Assembly (NCBI GenBank): GCA_023411405.1 | Contig: JAEYOU010000543.1 | Coordinates: 1-7,496, forward strand | Source of the DNA: Pseudomonadota bacterium | Lineage (GTDB): Bacteria; Myxococcota; Myxococcia; Myxococcales; Anaeromyxobacteraceae | Direction of reading: 5' to 3' | DNA: 7,496 nt | Part shown: piece by piece, positions 1 through 5,620 of the stretch | How positions within the stretch are numbered: position 1 is the first letter of the stretch | How the letters are laid out: each line of letters opens with the position of its first letter | Notes under the pieces: generated by a model | Database searches by the model: none | The model's input: the letters and a program-made list of their open reading frames with translations, nothing else | What the model was told of the DNA's origin: nothing | Made by a program: the position numbers and the translations under genes

Positions 1-514
1 GCCCGACCGCGCCGCCGGCGAGCAGCGCGGCGTAGACCGGCGCGGGCGGGAGCACGGCGCGCGGATCGACGCCCAGCGGCGCGAGCGCGGCGAGCAGCGT
101 CGCGAGCTCCTCCTTGCGGGCGACGCCGACGAAGAGGTCGGACTTGCCGTCGCGGACGCCGAGGACCTGCCAGTCCCAGGCGACGTCCGAGAGCTCGAAC
201 GGGACCTGCGCCTCCACCTCGTAGGAGATGGTCTGGAGGATCCGGCGCAGGTCGGTGAAGGGGAGGGTGACGACCGAGGACGCCATGCCGGCGCCGGGCA
301 GCGCCGCCACCGACTCCTGGAACCTCCAGCCGCGGGCCGAGACGAGCGCCTCGAGCGCGGCGGCCTGGCGCGAGAGCAGCGTCGCGCCCTCGGCCTCCGG
401 GCCGAGGACCGCGCTGCCGTGCTCGAGCACGGTGTAGCCGCGGTAGGTGGACTCGACGAGGACGGCCTTCACCGCTCGCGCGCCCAGATCGATGCCCAGG
501 ATCCTCTGCGACAT
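1..514 (-). CDS. gspL: GspL, T2SS inner-membrane assembly protein (PilM-like actin fold), 5' part only
   Basis: GspL is the T2SS bitopic inner-membrane protein whose cytoplasmic actin-like domain binds the GspE ATPase and couples it to the platform. The window holds the first 171 residues; the gene continues past the left edge, so the membrane segment and periplasmic domain are not visible. Residues 6-16 (LGIDLGARAVK) are a phosphate-1 type motif of the actin/PilM fold. A second block at about 99-119 (EVEAQVPFELSDV, then WDWQVLG) resembles the PilM pattern E-x-x-x-x-I-P-F-x-L-x-E-V followed by D-x-x-V-x-G. The ATG follows the gspK stop after 2 nt and has a strong Shine-Dalgarno (GGAGGAG, 5 nt spacing) inside the last gspK codons. 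Position after gspK is the usual T2SS order. A true PilM from a type IV pilus cluster is the alternative, but the upstream gspE-K genes make GspL much likelier. Confidence 0.9.
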   Translation of the reverse strand, partial: MSQRILGIDLGARAVKAVLVESTYRGYTVLEHGSAVLGPEAEGATLLSRQAAALEALVSARGWRFQESVAALPGAGMASSVVTLPFTDLRRILQTISYEVEAQVPFELSDVAWDWQVLGVRDGKSDLFVGVARKEELATLLAALAPLGVDPRAVLPPAPVYAALLAGGAVG

Positions 515-516
515 GG

Positions 517-1845
517 CTACTCCTCCCGCCAGCGGATGAGCGCACCGAGGCGCGGGTTCATGTTGATGCTCTGACCCGGCTTCCGCTTCTCGTGCTCGGG
601 GATGTTCTGCTCGTCATAGCTGACCACGGCGTCGATCGACTTCGTGACTTCGCCGGCCACGCCCGCGGCCCGGATCCGGTACACCTCGGTCTCATCGCCG
701 AACGGCGCCTCGGTGCCCGTGGTGCGGTACCGCGCCTGCACGGTCACGCCGAGCTGCTCGACGATGCCGGTGAACGCCGTCGGCGGGATGGAGAGGAGCC
801 CTCCGTAGCTCTGCACGAGGAGCTCCTTCTTGAGGCGCGGCAGGAAGGTCGGGTCGCGCACCACCGCGATCGAGGCCGGCTCGGCCATGCTGAGCACGTC
901 GTCGAGGAGCTGGCGGTCGTCGTGGATGTTGATCTTCCGTTTCGCTCCCTGCCGCAGGTAGACCGTGAACCGCTCGCCGAAAGCGGCCATGAATGCGTCG
1001 TTCACGCCGGCGACGAGGTGGAGCTCCTCCAGCGAGTCGAAGCGCGCGTTCTTGGCCTTGTAGCGATCCTTGCCGCGATCGTACGGGCGGTCCTCGTCCG
1101 AGAAGGTCTCCTCGAACGCAGGGTGGCCGATCTCGAAGTTGCAGTTCCCGCCCGCGAACACGGCGACGAGGGAAGAGCCCTTGCGATCGGGGTCCAGCCA
1201 GTCGCGGAGGTGGAGGACGAGGTCGGTGCGCGAGTAGCGCTGCCCGTCCGCCTGGTCGCGGCTGAAGAGCGGGTCCCACTTCGAGTCGCAGACGAGCCGC
1301 AGCAGATCCGTCACCTGCTGCTTCACCTCCGAGGACCGCAGCAGGTTGGACATCTGGAGGTCGATCTTCTGCGCCTCGTCCTCGAGCCGCGCCTCGAACC
1401 CGCCGTCGAAGTCGCCGTACCGGACGGTCGAGATCGCCGTCTCGGCGGGCGCCCCGGCCGCGGGCCCTCCCGCGGCCGCCCCCGGATCGCCGAACAGGGT
1501 CTGGACGAGGCCGGTGTTCACCGGGATGTGGCTCCAGAGCTGGAGGCGCGGGACGCCTGCGGTCGGCGCGCCGCCCGGCGCCTGTCCCGCCGCCGCGCCT
1601 GGCAAGGCCTTGCGCGCGACGTCGAGGTCCGCCTGGATCGAGACCACGAGGCGCGCCATCGTCACGCCGCTCTCGGCCAGCGCCTGCGCCCGGAGGGCAT
1701 CCCGGGCGTTCGCGGCGGCCCGCAGGCGCACCTGCGTCTCGTAGGCGAGATCCACCGCGAGCGCGGTGAGGACCGCGACGGACACGACCGCCATCAGCAG
1801 GGCGGCGCCGCGCTCGGAGGCGCGATGGGGGCGGCGGCGTGGCAT
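517..1845 (-). CDS. gspK: GspK, T2SS minor pseudopilin
   Basis: GspK is the large minor pseudopilin that caps the pseudopilus tip with GspI and GspJ and helps start its assembly. The product is 442 aa, much larger than the other pseudopilins, as is normal for GspK. The leader is MPRRRPHRASERG, cut after Gly13. The mature protein starts AALLM, so position +5 is Met, not Glu; loss of Glu5 is a known GspK trait. A hydrophobic helix spans about 14-34. Family-like blocks include HLRDWLDPD (212-220), FDSLEELHLVAGV (269-281) and KINIHDD (304-310). Two Ala/Gly/Pro-rich stretches lie at about 80-99 and 119-136. Cys186 and Cys235 are the only cysteines and could form a disulfide. The ATG overlaps the gspJ stop by one base (TGATG). 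I see no Shine-Dalgarno, so translation probably depends on gspJ. An in-frame extension upstream to 1986 lies wholly within gspJ and lacks support. Confidence 0.95.
   Translation of the reverse strand: MPRRRPHRASERGAALLMAVVSVAVLTALAVDLAYETQVRLRAAANARDALRAQALAESGVTMARLVVSIQADLDVARKALPGAAAGQAPGGAPTAGVPRLQLWSHIPVNTGLVQTLFGDPGAAAGGPAAGAPAETAISTVRYGDFDGGFEARLEDEAQKIDLQMSNLLRSSEVKQQVTDLLRLVCDSKWDPLFSRDQADGQRYSRTDLVLHLRDWLDPDRKGSSLVAVFAGGNCNFEIGHPAFEETFSDEDRPYDRGKDRYKAKNARFDSLEELHLVAGVNDAFMAAFGERFTVYLRQGAKRKINIHDDRQLLDDVLSMAEPASIAVVRDPTFLPRLKKELLVQSYGGLLSIPPTAFTGIVEQLGVTVQARYRTTGTEAPFGDETEVYRIRAAGVAGEVTKSIDAVVSYDEQNIPEHEKRKPGQSINMNPRLGALIRWREE
520..526 (-). promoter_or_regulatory. Shine-Dalgarno of gspL, inside the 3' end of gspK
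   Basis: The minus strand reads GGAGGAG, then 5 nt, then the gspL ATG. The site is formed by the last two Glu codons of gspK (GAG GAG) and the base before them, so the terminating gspK ribosome sits on the gspL initiation site. Confidence 0.8.
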
Positions 1846-2531
1846 CAGAATCGCAGCGATCGCGTGAGCGCGATCCGCGCCTCCGTGGAGAGCTTCTCGG
1901 TCCGGCCGTCGGGGAGCTTCAGCTCGAGCTCGAACCGGACGCGCGAGGGCAGCTCGTCGCGGCGCTCGGCCGACTCGGTGGACCACTCCCGGACCCAGTC
2001 GTTCCGGCGGCGATCCCAGTACTCGAGGCGGAACGTCGTGACGTGGTCGGCGACGAGGTCCTTCCGGCCGCCGCGCTCCGGCTCGTCGTCGATGCGGGCC
2101 TTCTCCCGCCGGAACAGCGCCTGGACGCCGGAGCGGTCCGGGTCGGACTCGAGCGTGTACTCGACCACGCTCTGGTCCGACTCCTTGAGATCGCGGCCGA
2201 GCCGCTGGTGCGCGAAGGTGCAGAACAGCAGCCGGTCCTCGCGGCCGACGAACTGGGTGGGGCGATCTTCCCTCCTGGTGTAGCGCTGGATGTCGTAGTG
2301 CTCGGAGACGAAGGCCATCGAGACCTCCCGCGCGAGGCGCGCGAGCGCGAGCCGGGCGCCCGCGTACCGGTCGCCCTGGTCGCGGGTGATCTGGTGGGCG
2401 CGGTCGACCTGGCGGAAGGTCCCGGCCACCATCACGCCCATGATCGCGGTGATGGCGATGGCGATGGTCACCTCGAGCAGCGTCATGCCGGCCGCGGACC
2501 GCGGGCGCGCGGGCGCTCCTGCGGGCGTCAC
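1845..2531 (-). CDS. gspJ: GspJ, T2SS minor pseudopilin
   Basis: GspJ is a minor pseudopilin of the tip complex (GspI-J-K). The product is 228 aa, within the usual range. The leader is MTPAGAPARPRSAAG, cut after Gly15, and the mature N-terminus is MTLLE with Glu at +5, followed by a hydrophobic helix to about residue 38. The C-terminal half carries GspJ-like strands: TTFRLEYWDRRRNDWVREW (165-183), then LPSRVRFELEL (194-204). The start is a GTG overlapping the gspI stop in a GTGA (4 nt overlap). I chose it because it gives a normal-length leader and tight coupling. The frame is open further upstream to 2606, but that would add about 25 residues read from inside gspI. The purine-rich run before the GTG is G-only and a weak ribosome site. 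Functional assignment rests on family patterns and the fixed order H-I-J-K. Confidence 0.95.
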   Translation of the reverse strand: MTPAGAPARPRSAAGMTLLEVTIAIAITAIMGVMVAGTFRQVDRAHQITRDQGDRYAGARLALARLAREVSMAFVSEHYDIQRYTRREDRPTQFVGREDRLLFCTFAHQRLGRDLKESDQSVVEYTLESDPDRSGVQALFRREKARIDDEPERGGRKDLVADHVTTFRLEYWDRRRNDWVREWSTESAERRDELPSRVRFELELKLPDGRTEKLSTEARIALTRSLRF

Positions 2532-3148
2532 GGGATGACCCCCCGCGCGAACGCCAGGACGTGCGTGACGACCGTGAACGACTCGGTGCGCGCGCCCTCC
2601 TGCCACGTGATCGTGAGCCGGACCTCGCGCAGCCCCTTCTTCATCTGCTCGCCGACGGCGCCGAGCTGCGACTTGATGCCCGCGGCGAGCATCTCCGCGC
2701 CCGGGATGACGCTCTCCAGCTTGGAGGCCCCTTCGCCGCCTTCGCCGGGCTTCGCGCCGAGCAGCGCGGCGAGGTCGAACCCCTCGCCCCCGCCGCCCTG
2801 GCCGCCGAGGAGGATCGTGAGGAGCTGATCGGCGTCCAGCTCCGCCCGCGGGCGGAGGATCTCGACCTTCCAGCGCACCTCCGGGTGGCCCTCGCGCTCG
2901 AAGCTGCCCTCCTCCTCCTGGTCGGACTCCTTGAAGCCGTCCTTGTCGAACGTCTCCCGGAGCTCGACCAGCTTCCCGCGCGCGAGGAGCGTCGCCACCT
3001 CGAGGCGCACGGCCCGGGCGTGGTTCTGGAGGGCGGAGCTCGTGAGCTGGGCCACCGCGAGCAGGGCCCCGGCGAGGATGGCCAGCGCGACCATCACCTC
3101 GAGCAGCGAGAAGCCGCGGGCGCGGCGGCGTCCGAGCGCGGCAGGCAT
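2528..3148 (-). CDS. gspI: GspI, T2SS minor pseudopilin with a long Gly-rich insertion
   Basis: GspI is the minor pseudopilin that nucleates the tip complex with GspJ and GspK. The leader is MPAALGRRRARG, cut after Gly12, and the mature N-terminus is FSLLE (Glu at +5). The signature GFSLLEVMVALAILA covers residues 12-26. The amphipathic part LARGKLVELRETF (55-67) matches the usual GspI helix end. Strand-like segments follow at about 89-99 (PEVRWKVEILR) and 173-182 (LREVRLTITW), ending with FTVVTHVLAF (191-200). The protein is 206 aa, whereas GspI is typically around 120-130. The extra length is mostly residues 101-171, between the two strand regions, and includes Gly-rich pieces (GGQGGGGEG at 115-123; PGEGGEG at 134-140). 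The ATG overlaps the gspH stop by one base (TGATG) and has a very good Shine-Dalgarno. The reading frame is intact, so I see no sign of frameshift. Confidence 0.95.
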   Translation of the reverse strand: MPAALGRRRARGFSLLEVMVALAILAGALLAVAQLTSSALQNHARAVRLEVATLLARGKLVELRETFDKDGFKESDQEEEGSFEREGHPEVRWKVEILRPRAELDADQLLTILLGGQGGGGEGFDLAALLGAKPGEGGEGASKLESVIPGAEMLAAGIKSQLGAVGEQMKKGLREVRLTITWQEGARTESFTVVTHVLAFARGVIP

Positions 3149-3771
3149 CAGTCCTTCACCTCCACCCTGCCCGGGACGACGCGCGCGCGGCCGGTGAACG
3201 GCTCGGTGACGACCGTGAACTCGTGCTTGCCGTCCACCACCGGCACCCAGGCGCGCTGCGCCTGGCCGCCGGGGAAGAAGTAGACGTACGCGGTCCCGGT
3301 CTCGACCGCGTCGCGCCGCCCCTCGAGGTGCACCGGCCCGAACTTCGCCGACCCTGGCAGCTCGCGCTTCGGGATGAGGCGGTCCTTGAACTTGCCGAAC
3401 TCGGAGCGGGCCAGCACGCGGCGGATCTCCGGGTCGGCCTCGTCGGAGAACCGCCGGCCGAGCTCCTCGTCGTCCTCGTCCTCGGCGGCGGCGCCGGGGC
3501 GGACGGCGGCCGGGCCGGGCGCGCACTCCGCCTCGAACGTCCCGGCGTCGAGGTCGATCGCCATCCGGCAGGTCGCGTTCCGCAGCGCCGCGATGTCGAA
3601 GAGGGCGCGCATCGAGCCCGAGAGCTCGCCGGCCGCCTTCCGGGCGTTGGCGCCCGTCACCCCCGCCAGCGCCGGGCCGGCCATCGTCGCCACGAGGGCG
3701 ACGATGGCCAGCACGACGAGCAGCTCGATGAGCGTGAGGCCCCGGGGGGATCTGGCGGAGAGGAGGCGCAC
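3148..3771 (-). CDS. gspH: GspH, T2SS minor pseudopilin
   Basis: GspH is thought to link the tip complex (GspI-J-K) to the GspG shaft of the pseudopilus. The product is 207 aa. The leader is MRLLSARSPRG, cut after Gly11, and the mature N-terminus is LTLIE (Glu at +5), followed by a hydrophobic helix to about residue 36. The C-terminal part has the GspH-like pattern of a strand ending in FFPGGQ (165-170), then VVDGKHEFTVVTEPFTGRA (178-196). An acidic run, EDEDDEE with neighbours (97-111), sits in the middle and may be a loop. Cys68 and Cys83 could pair in the periplasm. The start is a GTG that shares one base with the gspG stop (TAGTG). There is no clear Shine-Dalgarno before it, so initiation probably relies on ribosomes finishing gspG. 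Assignment as GspH rather than another prepilin-like protein rests on the motif plus position between gspG and gspI. Confidence 0.93.
   Translation of the reverse strand: MRLLSARSPRGLTLIELLVVLAIVALVATMAGPALAGVTGANARKAAGELSGSMRALFDIAALRNATCRMAIDLDAGTFEAECAPGPAAVRPGAAAEDEDDEELGRRFSDEADPEIRRVLARSEFGKFKDRLIPKRELPGSAKFGPVHLEGRRDAVETGTAYVYFFPGGQAQRAWVPVVDGKHEFTVVTEPFTGRARVVPGRVEVKD
3156..3163 (-). promoter_or_regulatory. Shine-Dalgarno of gspI, inside gspH
   Basis: The minus strand reads GGAGGTGA, an eight-base match to the 16S rRNA 3' tail, 7 nt before the gspI ATG. It lies within the last codons of gspH (Val-Glu-Val-Lys-Asp). It supports the ATG at 3148 as the true gspI start. Confidence 0.8.
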
Positions 3772-4181
3772 TAGTAGTTCACGACGTCGTCTTCGGTGCC
3801 GGGCTGCCCGTCGGGGCCGTTGCTCTTCACGTCGTAGCCGTCGGCGTGCGCCTGGCCCGGGTACAGGTAGACGTAGGGGCGCTTCCAGGGATCGAGGAGG
3901 GTCCCCTCGGCGTTGTTGGCCTTGAGGAAGCCCTCCTGGATGAGGGCCCGGATGCCCTCCTCGGTGGTCGGGTACCGGCCCTTCATCACCCGGTAGGCGT
4001 CCACGCCGTTGCTGGCGATGTTCTGGACGTCGGTCCGGGCCTGGCGGAGCTCGGCCTTCTGCTGCTGGCCGACCACGTTGACGGCCACGGCGGCGGCGAT
4101 CATCCCGAGGATGACGAGCACCACCATGATCTCGATGAGGGTCATGCCGCGCTCGTGCGCGCGGACGGTTCGCTGGTTCAC
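3771..4181 (-). CDS. gspG: GspG, T2SS major pseudopilin
   Basis: GspG is the major pseudopilin subunit that polymerises into the periplasmic shaft pushing substrates through the secretin. The product is 136 aa. The leader is MNQRTVRAHERG, cut after Gly12, and the mature N-terminus is MTLIE (Glu at +5). The +1 residue is Met, where most GspG proteins have Phe. The hydrophobic helix runs to about residue 37. Family hallmarks follow: GRYPTTEEGIRAL (68-80), LLDPWKRPYVYLYPG (95-109) and a C-terminal loop around SNGPDG (120-125) and EDDVVNY (130-136). Asp124, Asp131 and Asp132 are candidates for the structural calcium site known in GspG. I chose the GTG at 4181 because AGGAGG lies 6 nt upstream and it begins 2 nt after the gspF stop. 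The in-frame extension upstream overlaps gspF and is not real. Confidence 0.98.
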   Translation of the reverse strand: MNQRTVRAHERGMTLIEIMVVLVILGMIAAAVAVNVVGQQQKAELRQARTDVQNIASNGVDAYRVMKGRYPTTEEGIRALIQEGFLKANNAEGTLLDPWKRPYVYLYPGQAHADGYDVKSNGPDGQPGTEDDVVNY

Positions 4182-4183
4182 GG

Positions 4184-5413
4184 CTAGCCTCCTGCGAGGT
4201 TGTTGATCTGGAGGATCGGCATCAGGACGGAGAAGACGATGAACGCCACCACGGCGCCCATGCCCACGATCATGAGCGGCTCGAGCAGCGAGGTGAGGGC
4301 CGAGACCGAGGACTCGACCTGCGACTCGTAGGTGTCGGCCACGTTCCCGAGCATCTCCTCGATGGAGCCGGACCGCTCGCCGACGGCGATCATGTGGTGG
4401 ACGAGCGGCGGGAACTCGCCCGACCGCTTGATCGGGGCGGAGATCGACTCGCCCTCGCGGATGGAGTCGCGCGCCTGGTCGATGACCTCCGCCAGCCGCA
4501 CGTTCCCCATGATGTTCTTCACGATGTCGAGCGCGGTGAGGAGCGGGACGCCGCTCTGGAGCAGCGTCGAGAGCGTCCGCGCGAACCGGGCCACCGCGAT
4601 CTGCCGGACCACCGGGCCGAAGATGGGGAAGTTGAGCCGCATCACGTCCCAGCGCGCGCGGCCGCCGGGGGTCGACTTCCAGCGGAGGAAGCCCCAGAGG
4701 ACGAACCCGAGCGCCGCCAGGATCGCCCACCAGTACTGGGAGGCGAAGGTGGAGATGCCGATGGTGACCTGCGTGTACCAGGGCAGCACCGAGCCGCTGT
4801 CGGCGAGGATGCGGGTGATCTTGGGGATGACCGAGGTGAAGAGCACGCCCATCACCAGCCCGCCGACGAAGACCATCGCGATGGGGTAGACCATCGTCGC
4901 CGCGATCTTCGAGCGGAGGCGGGCCTGGCTCTCGGTGAACTCCGCGAGCCGCCGGAGCACCACCTCGAGCGCGCCGGAGTGCTCGCCGGCCCGGATCATG
5001 TTCACGTACAGCGTCGAGAAGAGCCGCGGGTGGGCGCCGAGGGCGTCGGCCAGGGTCGAGCCCTCGTTGACCTTCTGCTTCACCTCGCCGAGCACGCGCT
5101 TCAGCCGCTCGTGGTCGACCTGGTCGACGAGCGCGGTCAGCGCCTCGACGAGCGGCACCCCGGCCTTGCTGAGCACCGCGAGCTGCCGCGTCATCACGGC
5201 GAGCTCCTGCGCGCTCACCCGCGCGCCCACCAGCCGCTTCAGGCTCACCTCGCGCGAGGCCGCCTGCTTCTGGCTCTTCTCGCCCAGGACCTCGGTGAGG
5301 AACACGCCCTCGCGCCGGAGGACGCCGCGCAGCGTGCGCGGCGAGTCCGCCTCGCGGAGCCCGGTCACCGGCTTGCCGGTCGCGCTGAGCGCCTTGTACT
5401 CGAAGACGGGCAT
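4184..5413 (-). CDS. gspF: GspF, T2SS inner-membrane platform protein
   Basis: GspF is the polytopic inner-membrane protein at the centre of the T2SS platform, where the GspE motor acts to assemble pseudopilin subunits. The product is 409 aa, the normal length. It starts MPVFEYKALSATGKPVTG, a typical GspF opening. Two homologous T2SSF domains are visible at about 73-197 and 276-398. Each has the same layout: RQLAVLSKAGVPLVEAL (76-92) against RTLSTLLQSGVPLLTAL (279-295), and MIRAGEHSGALEVVL (139-153) against MIAVGERSGSIEEML (341-355). Hydrophobic membrane segments are at about 174-196, 226-243 and 377-400, matching the three-helix topology. The ATG has a modest ribosome site (GGTGAG, 8 nt away). 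It is preceded by the palindrome-rich gap and followed 2 nt later by gspG. A PilC homologue from a type IV pilus is the alternative, but the context is clearly T2SS. Confidence 0.98.
   Translation of the reverse strand: MPVFEYKALSATGKPVTGLREADSPRTLRGVLRREGVFLTEVLGEKSQKQAASREVSLKRLVGARVSAQELAVMTRQLAVLSKAGVPLVEALTALVDQVDHERLKRVLGEVKQKVNEGSTLADALGAHPRLFSTLYVNMIRAGEHSGALEVVLRRLAEFTESQARLRSKIAATMVYPIAMVFVGGLVMGVLFTSVIPKITRILADSGSVLPWYTQVTIGISTFASQYWWAILAALGFVLWGFLRWKSTPGGRARWDVMRLNFPIFGPVVRQIAVARFARTLSTLLQSGVPLLTALDIVKNIMGNVRLAEVIDQARDSIREGESISAPIKRSGEFPPLVHHMIAVGERSGSIEEMLGNVADTYESQVESSVSALTSLLEPLMIVGMGAVVAFIVFSVLMPILQINNLAGG
4188..4193 (-). promoter_or_regulatory. Consensus Shine-Dalgarno of gspG
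   Basis: A perfect AGGAGG lies 6 nt before the gspG GTG and overlaps the end of gspF. It fixes the unusual GTG start. It is the canonical full-consensus site in the operon, fitting the need for far more GspG than other components. Confidence 0.85.
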
Positions 5414-5421
5414 GGGGTTAT

Positions 5422-5427
5422 CTCACC
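5422..5427 (-). promoter_or_regulatory. Ribosome binding site of gspF, abutting a hairpin
   Basis: GGTGAG lies 8 nt before the gspF ATG. It begins at the base immediately after the 6 bp hairpin at 5428-5442. It is the only Shine-Dalgarno-like run before this start. Confidence 0.55.
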
Positions 5428-5600
5428 GGGGGCTGCGCCCCCGCCCCGCCGGCGGAGCCGTCGGGGCCCCACCCCTGCTGCGCGGGGCCCTGCGCCGTGC
5501 TCGCCGCTTCGCGGCTGCGCGCGGCTGCCCCGCGGGGGATGGGCTGCGCCCCTCCCCCCAGCTTCGCCGGGGCCCCCCTCCCTGCATCTCGCTCGCAGGG
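5428..5600. repeat. Dense cluster of GC-rich inverted repeats in the gspE-gspF gap
   Basis: The 207 bp gap between gspE and gspF holds no convincing coding frame and is almost filled by short inverted repeats. Readable ones are 5428-5442 (GGGGGC, loop TGC, GCCCCC), 5450-5460 (CGGC/GCCG), 5464-5490 (7 bp stem GGGCCCC/GGGGCCC), 5503-5515 (GCCGC, loop TTC, GCGGC), 5528-5537 (CCCCGCGGGG), 5541-5551 (GGGC, loop TGC, GCCC), 5556-5572 (CCCC/GGGG plus GC/GC around loop TTC, one mismatch) and 5580-5600 (CCCTGC/GCAGGG, 9 nt loop). The core GGGCTGCGCCC occurs twice (5430-5440 and 5541-5551). None is followed by a T-run on the coding strand, so this does not look like a classic terminator. It resembles a mosaic of repetitive extragenic palindromes and could affect mRNA processing or stability. 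That role is inference. Confidence 0.75.
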
Positions 5601-5620
5601 TCGTACGTCGCGAACCCCGG

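Noticed and set aside
1445..1605. Ala/Gly/Pro-rich stretches in GspK as signs of frameshift or damage
   Set aside because: The frame stays open and family-like motifs occur on both sides, so these are best read as flexible loops.
592..2283. A 563-codon open frame on the plus strand, antisense to gspK and gspJ
   Set aside because: Its translation is low-complexity Arg/Ala/Gly/Glu-rich without any recognisable motif, and it mirrors two well-supported pseudopilin genes. Long antisense frames are expected in very GC-rich coding sequence.
1839..2828. A 329-codon plus-strand open frame opposite gspJ and gspI
   Set aside because: Same antisense effect of high GC; no domain-like pattern, and it overlaps another rejected plus-strand frame.
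4182..4730. Upstream in-frame extension of gspG
   Set aside because: It lies within gspF in another frame and reads as Arg/Pro/Gly-rich noise; the GTG at 4181 has a perfect AGGAGG and gives a normal prepilin leader.
5580..5600. Hairpin just after the gspE stop as a rho-independent terminator
   Set aside because: The stem is only 6 bp with a 9 nt loop, and downstream on the message strand is a G-rich run, not a U-run. The following genes are clearly part of the same system.
5428..5600. Palindrome cluster as a CRISPR array or IS remnant
   Set aside because: There are no evenly spaced direct repeats with unique spacers, no transposase fragment, and no target-site duplication that I can see.
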